Counted from the stretch's first letter, positions 35,706 through 45,720 are shown. The stretch: DNA of 64,000 bases from Legionella donaldsonii (GCF_900452385.1 NZ_UGOA01000001.1:1125501-1189500), one strand, 5' to 3'. The notes: generated by a model not told the origin, from the letters alone. Program-made: numbers and translations.

Positions 35706-36485
35706 ATGTTTTCAAAATTTTTTCATTCAAAGCAATTACAAGCCAGAGAAGAAACTCTTCAGGAAGGAGAGATTGCTTTGTCGAATGCAGTAGAGGAATA
35801 TATGCAATCCATAACGCAAGGGGACTATGCTCCAGAGTTACCTGAGATGGATTGGGACGCTAACGACGAGGCAAGTTATATCGAGAGACTTTTAAGCCCT
35901 GTTTCAGAGTATTTTAACAATCTGTCTATACCCGCATCCTCTGATGCTGGCCTGCCTGCTATTGCTCATCTATTAGCTTCGCTGACAATTCTTAAAGAAA
36001 TGAGTGGTGTTAAGGCTGATGACAGACTTAAAAAATTAGAAAAAATGGGAGTAATGACGCAAGTTCAAGCCGGTATGCCTGGACCTTGTATGATTTATAT
36101 CCATGCACTTTTGCAATCGCCCAAATACGATATGATTTCAAAAACTAACTTACTGGGTGATGTGATCAGTTATTTGAGCGGTAATATAAACACCTTCGGT
36201 GTACTGGGCGCTACCGTATTAGTTTTTGCGCTCAAGGAATGGTTTGCTATGTTTGAGCGCTTGACTGATAAATTGCAAAACATCTTATCGGAAGATAAAA
36301 GTAATCACATGGCTCTTCAAGAAGTGTATTCGACGGAACAGGAAGAAAAGACTTTTGTTGATCAGTGTATTCTGCAAGTTTGGGATATACTCAGCATTGA
36401 CGTAATGGCGATCGGGTTGGACAAAGACGATTTTCCTGCTCCTCCTGCGTTTCCTTCTCCATTTGGAACTAATGGTTCCTTTTAA
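35706..36485 (+). CDS. Hypothetical protein, probably co-transcribed with the 33911 gene
   Basis: The start is taken at ATG 35706, five bases after GGAGA, giving 259 residues. I recognise no domain. The first 60 residues are Glu/Gln rich (KQLQAREETLQEGEIALSNA); a hydrophobic segment lies at about residues 160-178 (INTFGVLGATVLVFALKEW). The C-terminus is Pro/Phe rich (DDFPAPPAFPSPFG). It may be a partner or second effector of the 33911 gene. Confidence 0.55.
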   Translation: MFSKFFHSKQLQAREETLQEGEIALSNAVEEYMQSITQGDYAPELPEMDWDANDEASYIERLLSPVSEYFNNLSIPASSDAGLPAIAHLLASLTILKEMSGVKADDRLKKLEKMGVMTQVQAGMPGPCMIYIHALLQSPKYDMISKTNLLGDVISYLSGNINTFGVLGATVLVFALKEWFAMFERLTDKLQNILSEDKSNHMALQEVYSTEQEEKTFVDQCILQVWDILSIDVMAIGLDKDDFPAPPAFPSPFGTNGSF

Positions 36486-36633
36486 ATCTACATAGTCGGT
36501 TGCAGGCCGAAAGGCTTACAACCCGGCGATTCGAAATAATCAAAAACATCATCAAAAATGCTCTGCAAGGGTGTCTTGACATTATGTGTTGAATGGTGAC
36601 AATAACACCCAAATTTAATCAATGAGTAAATAG

Positions 36634-37119
36634 ATGACCAATTTTTTTAAAAATAGAGCCCCGGTACAATTAGCCGGTGATGTTGCGATTGGTGCGCTAG
36701 GTAACGCCAGGAAAGGTCTTTTCGGTACTCTTTTATTATCTGCAGCTGAAAATTCTATACCTACCGTTGGATCTATTGCCACCATGGCTGGGGCCTGTGC
36801 CCTTGGAGGAGCCCTCTTAATCATTCCAGCGATGGCTATAAGAAAAATGTTAATTAGTGAGCTTCAGCCGAACGCTTCTTTTCTTGCGATGGTGGCAAAC
36901 TCGACAGCCAATTTGTGCTTTAGGACTGCTTTTTCTGTTACTTCAGCCTGTGTTGGAGCAGCTGTTTTAGGATTAGCTATGACTCCTGCTGTGCTAACCA
37001 GTCTTACTGCCTCACTAACATTTGGTTTGATCGGCTTCATGGCCGCTCTGATTGTTGAGGCAGCTCGTCCAACGAAGGAGCAAAGAGTCGATTTGCAGGC
37101 TATGAATGTAGCATTTTAA
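36634..37119 (+). CDS. Hypothetical Ala/Gly-rich membrane protein
   Basis: The 161-residue protein has about four hydrophobic segments rich in Ala, Gly and Thr (residues about 30-75, 86-105, 110-130 and 133-150), with no signal peptide. No family is recognised. The layout suggests a small integral membrane protein. It lies 148 bases after the preceding gene; the gap contains an imperfect hairpin (36494-36519). Codon use looks like its neighbours. Confidence 0.5.
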   Translation: MTNFFKNRAPVQLAGDVAIGALGNARKGLFGTLLLSAAENSIPTVGSIATMAGACALGGALLIIPAMAIRKMLISELQPNASFLAMVANSTANLCFRTAFSVTSACVGAAVLGLAMTPAVLTSLTASLTFGLIGFMAALIVEAARPTKEQRVDLQAMNVAF

Positions 37120-37286
37120 ATAGCCTTCAAACTATCTTTGGGTACTGCCAAGAGATATTTAGGCTCGTGGCAGTATCTTTCTTTAAGAAAGCCATGTTAA
37201 ATAATCAAAGTATAGATTTTCGCCTTTGCGGAAATGATAAAACTTAAATCAATCATGAAATTTACATAGCCAAGATAGGATAGAAA

Positions 37287-38252
37287 ATGCTTTTTAAAAC
37301 TTATTTTCTGGTTGGTGGGGCAGGTTTTATAGGTTCTCATTTTTTAGATGCCTTGTTAGCGGACAAAACAACGCAAAAAGTGACGGTGTATGATAATTTT
37401 TCTTCTGGTAAAGAATGGCATTATCAGCAGCACAATGGCGACTCGCGTTTTTCAGTGGTTAATGGTGACGTTAAAGAAAGCGACAAACTGAATAAGGCGA
37501 TCGAAGGCCACGAGGTTGTTATGCATTTTGCAGCCAATCCGGATATTGCCCGGGCGGTTAAGGAACCGAGTATTGATTTTACTGATGGTATTTATCTTAC
37601 CTTCCAGGTATTAGAAGCAGCACGATTGGCAAAGGTGAAACGAATTATCTACACCTCAGGCAGCGGAGTCTATGGTGAAGTCCCTATTGAAAGCCCTGAG
37701 AATCAAGGCGGTATGTATCCCATTTCTACCTACGGAGCCAGTAAATTAGGTAGTGAAGCGTTTATTTGCAGTTATTGCCATATGTTTGATATGACTGCCT
37801 GCGTTTTTCGTTTCGCCAATGTCGTAGGACCTCGTCAAACACATGGAGTAGGGTACGATTTTATAAGAAAGCTTAGTAACGATCCGACCACCCTGGAAAT
37901 TTTAGGCGATGGTACACAAAGCAAATCGTATATCCATATTCAGGATGTCATTGCGGCAGTTTTACTGGCAAATAGTCACTTAACAAAAAAATATGAGGTC
38001 TATAACGTAGCGACTGGCGATTGTATCAGTGTCCATGATATTGCCCAAATTGTTGTCAAATGCATGAAGATAAAAGAGCCAGTCAATTTTCAATTTACCG
38101 GGGGTGATAGGGGGTGGAAAGGTGATGTTCCGGTGGTGCGTTTAAACACTGAGAAAATTCATTCCTTGGGATGGTGTTGCCAACAAAATTCTGCCCATGC
38201 GATCGAAGCATCCGTTTTGGCGATGATTAAAGAATTAGAGTTGTTGGCCTAA
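37287..38252 (+). CDS. NAD-dependent nucleotide-sugar epimerase/dehydratase
   Basis: The 321-residue extended SDR has the dinucleotide motif VGGAGFIGSHFLDALL (about residues 8-23), the active-site segment YTSGSGVYG, and the catalytic YGASKLG. The RFANVVGPRQTHGVGYDFI and SYIHIQDVIAA regions match UDP-glucose 4-epimerase-like enzymes. It probably changes the configuration of a nucleotide sugar used by the cluster that follows on the other strand. In heptose clusters such genes modify GDP- or ADP-heptose; the substrate is not readable here. Confidence 0.8.
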   Translation: MLFKTYFLVGGAGFIGSHFLDALLADKTTQKVTVYDNFSSGKEWHYQQHNGDSRFSVVNGDVKESDKLNKAIEGHEVVMHFAANPDIARAVKEPSIDFTDGIYLTFQVLEAARLAKVKRIIYTSGSGVYGEVPIESPENQGGMYPISTYGASKLGSEAFICSYCHMFDMTACVFRFANVVGPRQTHGVGYDFIRKLSNDPTTLEILGDGTQSKSYIHIQDVIAAVLLANSHLTKKYEVYNVATGDCISVHDIAQIVVKCMKIKEPVNFQFTGGDRGWKGDVPVVRLNTEKIHSLGWCCQQNSAHAIEASVLAMIKELELLA

Positions 38253-38361
38253 CCTGTTGGTTTAAGACCACTCTGTTTGAAGGAACAGAATTTACATGAC
38301 GTAAATGAGCACGGCAGAGACAGAGATACGCAGCAATAACCAAAAAGAGGTGCAGGTTATC

Positions 38362-39774
38362 CTACACTAAAATCCAGTATGCCAAGCCAAAACTGATACC
38401 CATATAAATACTGATGACTGCAGAGATAATAAAAAGAACCTTGACTAATTTAAACCACTTTGAGTGGCCTGCATAATCTTCGTATAGCCAAAGAGTGATA
38501 ATTGCCAGGGTGATCCAATAGGGAATGAAATCCATCTCATAGCGTTGAACAGCGAAGGGCAGAAGAAGCAGAAATACGACAATAATAAGAGGAATAAAAA
38601 AGGTAAAGAGCAAAAAACGAAGTAAAGGAAGTCTCTCTGGTTTGTTTTCTTTGAAATAAATTTTTAGCAGCTTGGGCAGGGCCAAAATTAAAAGAATAAA
38701 AGGAGTCGTTGTTAATACGCCGGCAACTGCTTCAAGATAATAGTCTTTATCAATGTAGTACCAACAATTATGCCAGAGCAGTCCAAAGTAGGGGAAAGTC
38801 AAACCTGTAGTGAATGGCTGTAGAAAATAGAAATAAAAACTATAAGCAAGATTACGAGGAATTTTTCCCAGGGTCGCTAATTCAAGATGCAACGCTTTTA
38901 TATTGTTGCATGAAAGTTGCCAGATATGACCAAAGTCGATAATAGAGTCAAATCTCAAATAGTTGTAGAGTGCTAAAAATCCTCCCACAATAGCTGCTGG
39001 AATAACGACAGCCATCGTTAATGTGAACCGGTTTTTAGTCGTGTTCCTGACAAGATAAATTAAAAGTGCAGGCAGTATAAAGAAGCAGACCAGAACAAAA
39101 TGAGGTCTGGCAGCGACACACAAGGATAAGCAAAGACTGAACAGAACAATATCTTTTGTTTTATATTGTTGGAAAATTTGATAGAGGAAAAATAAAGCGA
39201 AACTCATAAAACAATAAGCAGCAGCGATCGCCACTTCGTAGGTTATAGGCCTGGACATTAAAAAAGGAGCCCCATTGGTGAATCCCAGGAGCGAGGCCAT
39301 TAAGACTAACTGTAGTTCTGAAATACGGGGAAAATAGCGTTCTTTAATTTTTATTAGCAGCAAGAAATTCACTATAAATCCTAATGAAAGGAAAAAGAAT
39401 GCGGCAAGTCCGCCTGAGGGATAGAAACCCGTTAATAACTTAAAAGGCAGGTAAAACACGACAACTGGAAGGGGGCCAAAATAAAGATAGTATTTCCCTT
39501 TGTACAGCGAGGCATCATGCAGTCGGAGGTGACTATTTTGGGTCGGATCATAAGGATCTGCTAACTGCAGTAATTCTGGCGACGGTGAAACAAGTAAATT
39601 GAGGTGCCCAGATAAAAAACTCTCCGTTAAATATTGATATAAACTTTGGGGGACGGTATTGAATGATAAATGAAAGGCTGGGTAAAAAGCATATACCATA
39701 AGGACGTAGGCAACTATTGCCCCACGGCAAAGCCATTTTTCGTTTGGGTAAGCAGATTGTATTCCTTGGCTCAT
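38362..39774 (-). CDS. GT39/PMT-like integral membrane glycosyltransferase candidate
   Basis: The 470-residue protein has about ten or more hydrophobic segments. A large first periplasmic loop carries acidic residues (QLADPYDPTQNSHLRLHDAS) near residues 75-95. This layout is that of polyprenyl-phosphate-sugar dependent glycosyltransferases (GT-C fold), but no signature proves it. It overlaps the kinase gene upstream by four bases and is the last gene of this minus-strand operon. With the GT2 gene upstream, which may make a polyprenyl-P-sugar, it could transfer the sugar in the periplasm. Confidence 0.55.
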   Translation of the reverse strand: MSQGIQSAYPNEKWLCRGAIVAYVLMVYAFYPAFHLSFNTVPQSLYQYLTESFLSGHLNLLVSPSPELLQLADPYDPTQNSHLRLHDASLYKGKYYLYFGPLPVVVFYLPFKLLTGFYPSGGLAAFFFLSLGFIVNFLLLIKIKERYFPRISELQLVLMASLLGFTNGAPFLMSRPITYEVAIAAAYCFMSFALFFLYQIFQQYKTKDIVLFSLCLSLCVAARPHFVLVCFFILPALLIYLVRNTTKNRFTLTMAVVIPAAIVGGFLALYNYLRFDSIIDFGHIWQLSCNNIKALHLELATLGKIPRNLAYSFYFYFLQPFTTGLTFPYFGLLWHNCWYYIDKDYYLEAVAGVLTTTPFILLILALPKLLKIYFKENKPERLPLLRFLLFTFFIPLIIVVFLLLLPFAVQRYEMDFIPYWITLAIITLWLYEDYAGHSKWFKLVKVLFIISAVISIYMGISFGLAYWILV

Positions 39775-40751
39775 GAAAGTACCACTTTGGTTCCCTCAAA
39801 ATCAAAACTAAAGCGGACTTCTTCCAAACCTGCCCGACGCATTGCATGACGCAATTTATTCCGATCAGCTGCATAAAACATTAAAAAACCGCCGCCGCCA
39901 GCACCCACTAATTTTCCACCCACAGCGCCATTTTTCATACCAAGCTCATACCAGGCATTAATTTGCTCACTACTCATACCAAGTGAGCGCTGCTTTTTAT
40001 ATTCCCAGTGCTCATGCATCAACTCACCAAAGCGAAGGCCATTGCCTTGCTCCAGGGCTTCTTTGACCTGATAACCCAGGTTTTTGATAAAATGTAAATT
40101 TTGCAGCATTTTATCATCGCCTTCCTGGGTTCGGGTTTTTTGATCTTGAAGAATGCTCCCCGCATTTCTGGAATAGCCCGTAAAAAAGAGTAAAAGATTA
40201 TCTTCTAAATCAAACAACATATCTTTGGTAATATTTAAAGAGCTTGCTGTTACTTGATCATTTTTATGAAAGGTAAAACAAGTTAAGCCGCCATAAGCAG
40301 CGATGTATTGATCTTGTTTACCGATTGGTTCCCCCAAACTTTCTATTTCAATACGGCAGGCCAATTCAGCTAATTCTTGTGGATAAATCAATTTGTGGTT
40401 ATGGGCATAGAGTGCGACCAGTAAGGCTGTAGTAAAACTGCCGGATGAACCCAGACCGGTGCCCGCCGGAATATCCGCCAGGGAGGCAATCTCAATTTGG
40501 TTGGAATGCAGCTCGGGTAATCGTAAAACTTCCCGAATGATTCGATGTTTTATCTCATCCACACAGCTGACATGTTCTAATTCGGAATATTTAAGATATA
40601 TGCCTTTACTAAAGGGCCTCATTACGGTGACATAAACGTATTTGTTGATCGCTCCCGCAATTAAAAATCCTTCGTGTTCGTGGTAATAAGACGGTAAATC
40701 CGTTCCACCCCCACCAAAAGTAATCCGCAATGGGCTGCGCGCAATAATCAT
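39771..40751 (-). CDS. hddA: GHMP kinase, D-glycero-D-manno-heptose 7-phosphate 1-kinase-like (HddA)
   Basis: The 326-residue GHMP kinase opens with IIARSPLRITFGGGGTDLPS (about residues 2-21). Its ATP loop is PAGTGLGSSGSFTTALL and its third motif is GGKLVGAGGGGFLMF. This combination is typical of heptose-7-phosphate kinases HddA, which make heptose 1,7-bisphosphate on the way to GDP-D-glycero-alpha-D-manno-heptose. An SIS isomerase and a transaldolase precede it in the operon. Other sugar 1-kinases of the same family (fucokinase-like) are the alternative, but the context favours heptose. Confidence 0.85.
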   Translation of the reverse strand: MIIARSPLRITFGGGGTDLPSYYHEHEGFLIAGAINKYVYVTVMRPFSKGIYLKYSELEHVSCVDEIKHRIIREVLRLPELHSNQIEIASLADIPAGTGLGSSGSFTTALLVALYAHNHKLIYPQELAELACRIEIESLGEPIGKQDQYIAAYGGLTCFTFHKNDQVTASSLNITKDMLFDLEDNLLLFFTGYSRNAGSILQDQKTRTQEGDDKMLQNLHFIKNLGYQVKEALEQGNGLRFGELMHEHWEYKKQRSLGMSSEQINAWYELGMKNGAVGGKLVGAGGGGFLMFYAADRNKLRHAMRRAGLEEVRFSFDFEGTKVVLS

Positions 40752-40759
40752 AGCCTCTC

Positions 40760-41485
40760 CTAACGAGGTAACTCGAATCCAGCTGCCATCGCATCGTTGT
40801 AAAACATTTTCACTGTATCGAGAGAGTAATCTTCTAAATTATAACCAACCAAGGGTAATTTTTTCAGAATATCTTTAGTGACAGTAATAATGTGGCAACC
40901 AATAGCATCTGCTTGAAAGATATTGAACAATTCACGCGGGCTGGCCCAGATTAATTCGGCTAGGGGATTCGTTTTAATAATCTCCAAAGCCTCTGCCATT
41001 ATAGGCAGGGGATCCAGTCCAGTATCTGCAATACGGCCGGCAAATACGGAAATATAACAAGGTACCTCGGGGGATAATGCTGAAGTAATATGACGAACTT
41101 GTTCCAGGGTCATCACAGCCGTTATATTCAATTTAACCTGCTGAGCTGCCAGCCTTTTAACTAAGGCATGGCAGGTTTCACGGCGTGTGTTGGTAATTGG
41201 AATCTTGACATAAACATTGTCTCCCCAGGAGGCAAGCTGCAGAGCCTGTTGTTCCATTTCACTAAAATCATCGGAGAGTACTTCAAAGGAGATAGGTTGG
41301 TCAGGAATAAGGGCAAGAATTTCTTGCGCAAAGGCTTGGTAATCCAATACTCCTTCCTGGCGCATTAAGGTTGGATTAGTAGTCCATCCTTTAATATAGG
41401 GCTTGTGGTGCATCTCCAGGATATTTGTTCTGTCAGCGCCATCGGAAAATATTTTTACCCTCAATTGCTCAATTTTTTTATTCAT
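40760..41485 (-). CDS. Transaldolase of the small (TalC/FSA-like) type
   Basis: Starting at ATG 41485 (behind GAGGAA), the protein has 241 residues. It has KIFSDGADRTNILEM near the start, then GWTTNPTLMRQEG, the Schiff-base lysine in DNVYVKIPITN (about residue 93) and FAGRIADTG. Transaldolases move a dihydroxyacetone unit, interconverting fructose-6-P + erythrose-4-P and sedoheptulose-7-P + glyceraldehyde-3-P. Its place between the SIS isomerase and HddA suggests it supplies sedoheptulose-7-P for heptose synthesis. Fructose-6-P aldolase activity is possible as well. Confidence 0.85.
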   Translation of the reverse strand: MNKKIEQLRVKIFSDGADRTNILEMHHKPYIKGWTTNPTLMRQEGVLDYQAFAQEILALIPDQPISFEVLSDDFSEMEQQALQLASWGDNVYVKIPITNTRRETCHALVKRLAAQQVKLNITAVMTLEQVRHITSALSPEVPCYISVFAGRIADTGLDPLPIMAEALEIIKTNPLAELIWASPRELFNIFQADAIGCHIITVTKDILKKLPLVGYNLEDYSLDTVKMFYNDAMAAGFELPR

Positions 41486-41508
41486 CACACTTCCTCACGA
41501 AGAGCTCC

Positions 41509-42108
41509 TCAGGTAAACCGAGTCGACATGTTAGTTTTGTCTTTCAATTTTGGATGGGACACTAACAAATGCCAAACCACTGCCTGTAACGCTTCGGTAT
41601 GCGGTGTTATTGTTTCCTTGTTAATTGTTGGAATAATAATGCAGACATCCGCTACTTGGGCCGTATAACCCCCGTCTCGCCCTACAATCCCCGTTATTTT
41701 TGCCCCTATTGTTTTTGCATGTTGTAAGGCCATCACAAGATTTGGGCTGACATTTTCAATTAAATTGCCACCTCCCACGGAGAATATAAACACCATATCT
41801 TTGTTTGAAAGTTTACTGACTTTTAACCACTCTACAAAGGTTGTTGCCCATCCATCATCGTTAGTTCGTGCAGTCAGTTCTGCGACATTATCAGTCGGTG
41901 TATAGGCTTCAATACCAATAATCTTGCGAAAGTCATTGACTGCATGTGAGCAGTTGGCGGCACTTCCTCCTACACCCAGGAAGAATAAGCGTCCGCCTGT
42001 CTCTTTGAGGGTAGCAAGGCAAGTAACCATTTGTTCAATTGCACTAATATCTAGCTGATTAAGAATTTCTATTGTTTCGTTCAAATGTTGTTTGGTATAG
42101 ACCATCAT
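41509..42108 (-). CDS. gmhA: SIS-domain phosphosugar isomerase, GmhA-like
   Basis: The 199-residue SIS protein has FFLGVGGSAANCSHAVNDF (about residues 39-57) and FIFSVGGGNLIENVSPNL (about residues 108-125), the typical substrate loops of phosphoheptose isomerase. The NDFRK segment is also in GmhA enzymes. It would convert sedoheptulose-7-P, made by the transaldolase encoded 23 bases downstream, into D-glycero-D-manno-heptose-7-P. A start at either of two consecutive ATG codons is possible. An IS-type transposase gene lies upstream and has probably changed its promoter. Confidence 0.82.
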   Translation of the reverse strand: MMVYTKQHLNETIEILNQLDISAIEQMVTCLATLKETGGRLFFLGVGGSAANCSHAVNDFRKIIGIEAYTPTDNVAELTARTNDDGWATTFVEWLKVSKLSNKDMVFIFSVGGGNLIENVSPNLVMALQHAKTIGAKITGIVGRDGGYTAQVADVCIIIPTINKETITPHTEALQAVVWHLLVSHPKLKDKTNMSTRFT

Positions 42109-42241
42109 GGTTCTTCTTCATTAACGATTTTTCGGCTTCATGCAATCAAATACAGGCTTAAACTAAATTATTGGGGATTTCTCCAGCTAGGACGTAACCG
42201 GTGTCAATTGTAATGTAAGTCTTTTTTTCTGTAATTGCAAC

Positions 42242-43999
42242 CTACGTTTCGCACCAAGATAAACGATTTTTATAATTATTCTGTTCAATAGCCAGGCAGG
42301 AGAAGCCTGTGCCACGCGCAGATTCTGCGGCAAGTCCATAGATTTCAAGAGCATACTGACCAAAATAAGAAATGATTTGTTGATGTACTGGTTTTAGATT
42401 AGTTACCACACGATGTTTTTGATCGTTTGTCAGGATGGTTACAACAGCTATCACGTTCATCAGCTCAGCAATCCATTTCATTGTGGGATTTTGTACTGGC
42501 TTACCCAGCTGATTGGGAAGTGCTTCATCATGCTCCTTTAAGCATTGCCTGATGTGAGCTTGAGCAAAATTGTACACCATGAGACAAAGCGTCATTACCA
42601 TCATCAAGGCTGTAATTCGCTCAGGTGTTTTAAGGAAGAAAGAGTCCAGTTCGAAGGCATTGTTTTTCATGAATTTAAAGCTTGATTCGACACAGGATTG
42701 CTCTTTATATTGTTGAAGCATGGCATGATTATTCAATAGCGAGCTATCACATTGATTACTGGCCAAAATAAAGCGTCCCAGTGTTTCTTTTTTAGCACCC
42801 ACCCTCTCCAGACAGGTAGAAAGACAGGCTTGTATTTGATATCCAATCACCATTTTTTGAGCTCCAGGTTTTGGGCGACCTTTCCCTGTATGGCGTTCAA
42901 CAGGTAGAATCTCATAATGAATTTGGTGGTATTTGAGTGATTTGATGAGCGGTTTTAATGCCTGCTTTGCATCGTCAGGACATTGAAAGACCTGGTGACC
43001 AAGATGCCATAAGGATTTAATGAGCTCTTGAGATTTTTTATCCAAATGCCTCTGAAAAGTCTTTAGCTCTCGCAACCTCGCCTGTTGCGACTCAATCAAA
43101 ACCCAGCGTTGTGGAATACCATAAAGAACCGTTTCATGAACACTTCCACGATAGTTTGCATCAAACGGCTCCCAGGTCAGAGCATCACAAGGCTTGTTCA
43201 ACAATACTTTGGCTTCATTAAGCTGTGCAGGTACTCGGGTTATCCAAAACACGTTATTGAGGCTTGCCAACTGCTCTGGAACATAAAAGGCGGCATCAAC
43301 CACAAAACAAAGGCCATCAGGCATCCCATGAATACTTTGTGTAAACGCTTGCACCCTCCTAACCGTCTCTTGGAAACTTGTTTTATCACTACTATTCCCA
43401 TCTAAGGCCTCCATCCATAAGGGGATATTCGCAGCTCCTCCTTGTACTAGTGACAGCATCACTTGCTTTAGATCAGAGCGATTCGCTTTGGAATATCCGT
43501 AGTCTGGTTGCGCAATCCCGGGCGCGGCCTCTTCTGTGTCATAGCGGCCGTAAAGAACAAAGCTTGTACTGTCTAAATGCAGTCTCTGGCTTAGTAAATT
43601 TTTTTCTCGGGCAATCTCAAAAGCCAATTCCGAATAAAGCCTGGTCACACCGTATTCTGCGATTTTATCCAGGCAGCGACCAAGACTGTCATCATTCAGG
43701 TGTGCCGCGTCTAGTTCTGAACCAAGCAGTTGAGCCACAGGCTTATCTTGGAAAAAATGCGGCGTCATATACAACCGGCTATTCATAAAACCCAACCCAT
43801 TGATAACCATCGCCGCTACTCGACGACCATAGCTTACCACGCCTCCTTTTTTTTCATTTAACTCAAGGCGTGCATCAATTCTCTCTATTATCCCTAATTC
43901 TCTAATCGTTGCTGCAACAAGTCCTAAATGCCCCAATTGCTCTGAACTTACTGTATCTCGATTCAGCATCCTTCTCTCCAATAGGTCTTTGGGAGACAA
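42242..43999 (-). mobile_element. IS1634-type (IS4 superfamily) transposase, apparently intact
   Basis: The 585-residue protein has the N-terminal DUF4277-like region (TVSSEQLGHLGLVAATIREL) of IS1634-family transposases. The DDE domain includes LHLDSTSFVLYG and FVVDAAFYVPEQL, and the C-terminal Glu is in the conserved YKEQSCVESSFKFMKN. No frameshift is seen, so it may be active. It lies inside the heptose/glycoconjugate operon in the same orientation. I could not fix the terminal inverted repeats or the target duplication by eye; the element probably spans about 42.12-44.2 kb. A tandem repeat (GGCT, then TGATCTTTTTCT) at 44023-44062 is just upstream of its start. Confidence 0.88.
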
Positions 44000-44245
44000 G
44001 GGTACCTGATTCTTCTCTTGTGGGCTGTGATCTTTTTCTTATATCGGCTTGATCTTTTTCTCAATTTAACTAATGCGATAATTCCTTGGGGATAATTCTA
44101 ATTTTAGCTTTTTCATGCTGCGGAATGTCCGTTGCAAAAGGTTTGTTCCGCAATTTGCTAAGAATCAAGATTTAAAATTTATAAGAACAAAATAATAAAA
44201 ATCAAAAAGTTAACTTATATTTGGCTGCAGAATCCTAGGGATAAT

Positions 44246-44935
44246 TTATGAATGCATCCTGACTTTAATGATGCGTTTTATGGTCCACCAGCTCGTATCC
44301 AAGGCATTCATTTTACTCTGTCCAATTCTTTCATGATAATCAATAAACACGGTATGTACTTTATAACCAGATATGATTGGTTTTAATAGTAGTTCAACAG
44401 GTAAGGCTGCGCCTTGGGCGTCGAATTGTAAAGCATCAATCATGGTTTTTCGGTAAGCTCGCATTCCACTGTGCAGATCGGTTAGATGCCTAAAAAATAA
44501 TAGACTGGCTAGCCAGGCAAACACGACATTCCCAACATAGTTAGACCAGGGCATTGCCTGTGGTTTTTTGCCTAGTCGCGATGCATCAACCAGGTCGTAG
44601 CCTTGGTCAAGTATTAATGAGGCAAGTTCAGGAATTTTTTTGCTGGGATAAGTATTATCGCAATCTAAAGTAATAATCACTTCGCGACTTGCTTCTCGTA
44701 AGGCACGTTCCATAGCTGGACCATAGCCACGGGGCGGAATTTGGCGAATTACTTTTGCCCCCATTTCTTCGGCAATCGTCGCTGTTTGATCGGCGCTCGA
44801 ATCTATAATGACAATTTCAGCGTCAGGCACAACCTGTTTGATATCTTGAATAACCCTTCCTACGGCTTTTTCTTCATTTTTGGTAATCATGGCAACAGTA
44901 ACACGTTTCCCTGTAGGATCTGTTGTTAAGCTCAT
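44246..44935 (-). CDS. Family 2 glycosyltransferase, DPM1-like
   Basis: The 229-residue enzyme starts with VTVAMITKNEEKAVGRVIQD and has IVIIDSSADQTATIAEEMGA and EVIITLDCDNTYPSKKIPEL, the GT2 nucleotide-sugar core. A weakly hydrophobic segment (about residues 138-156) and no long C-terminal membrane domain make it dolichol-phosphate-mannose-synthase-like. It probably makes a polyprenyl-phosphate sugar for the membrane glycosyltransferase of the same operon. Its ATG overlaps the stop of the methyltransferase gene upstream. The IS lies directly downstream. Confidence 0.8.
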   Translation of the reverse strand: MSLTTDPTGKRVTVAMITKNEEKAVGRVIQDIKQVVPDAEIVIIDSSADQTATIAEEMGAKVIRQIPPRGYGPAMERALREASREVIITLDCDNTYPSKKIPELASLILDQGYDLVDASRLGKKPQAMPWSNYVGNVVFAWLASLLFFRHLTDLHSGMRAYRKTMIDALQFDAQGAALPVELLLKPIISGYKVHTVFIDYHERIGQSKMNALDTSWWTIKRIIKVRMHS

Positions 44936-45720
44936 TCAGTTTTTTCTCCAGCTATTTTGCTTGCAACCAAGATGATACGAAAGGCGAATAAGCCAGGTAT
45001 CAGTCGACTAATCCAATATTCAATAGGATATAAGAATTTACAATAAAATTGATAATAAGGTGAGGTAATAATGGAGTTTGTATCCCCGCTTTTTTGACGG
45101 CCGAGTAGAGATTTAATAATGGGTAGGAAAGCCCTCACCAGGAATGGTGTGCAGTCTACCTTTTCAATATTGCAACCACTGGCTTTAACCATCTTTTTAG
45201 CGGAACGAAAGGTGAAAAAGCGTATATGGGTACGATCCATGACGCCTGTCATTTCGTAATTAAAGAGGCCAAAAACAAGACGTACGCGATTAAGCCAATT
45301 TGCTACATTGGGGAGTGAGATCAGGATTTTCCCATCGTGTTGGAGAAACTCCTGATAATCTCGCAAAATTTGTAGGGGATCATAAACATGTTCCAGCACA
45401 TCAGAAAAAACAAGGTAGTTAAATTTTTTACCTTGCAACACCTCTCGCACGGTTGCCACTTCATGCAGATCAGCACAGATAACTTGATGAACTCTCTTTT
45501 TTGCTTCTTCAGCAATCAAGACATTTGATTCCAGAGCACACACCTCATAGCCAAGCTGGACTAAGGCGGCCCCCAAGAGGCCTCTCCCTGCACCGACGTC
45601 TAAAATAGCTGCTGATCCTTTGGCAGGGGGTATTTGCTTTACAATACCTTCATTGATTTCTTCCAGATAGGGGTAATCTTTATTTTTTTGAAAATCCAAA
45701 ATGAAATTTACATCTGGCAT
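44932..45720 (-). CDS. Class I SAM methyltransferase, Methyltransf_23-like
   Basis: The 262-residue protein has motif I in AAILDVGAGRGLLGAALVQLG (about residues 37-57), followed by LVFSDVLEHVYDPLQILRDY and ISLPNVANWLNRVRLVFG. These are typical of methyltransferases in glycan clusters. It probably methylates a sugar or lipid-linked glycan. It overlaps both neighbours by a few bases, so it is firmly in the operon. Confidence 0.82.
   Translation of the reverse strand: MPDVNFILDFQKNKDYPYLEEINEGIVKQIPPAKGSAAILDVGAGRGLLGAALVQLGYEVCALESNVLIAEEAKKRVHQVICADLHEVATVREVLQGKKFNYLVFSDVLEHVYDPLQILRDYQEFLQHDGKILISLPNVANWLNRVRLVFGLFNYEMTGVMDRTHIRFFTFRSAKKMVKASGCNIEKVDCTPFLVRAFLPIIKSLLGRQKSGDTNSIITSPYYQFYCKFLYPIEYWISRLIPGLFAFRIILVASKIAGEKTE

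Noticed and set aside
42171-44093. Direct repeat TTGGGGAT at 42171-42178 and 44086-44093 as a target-site duplication of the IS
   Set aside because: The sequences just inside the two copies are not inverted repeats of each other, so these cannot be called the element ends.
42155-44112. GCTTAAACTAAATTAT (left) and the complement of the A/T-rich stretch near 44095-44110 as IS terminal inverted repeats
   Set aside because: The match is A/T rich with gaps and there is no matching duplication outside it; it is too weak to fix the ends.
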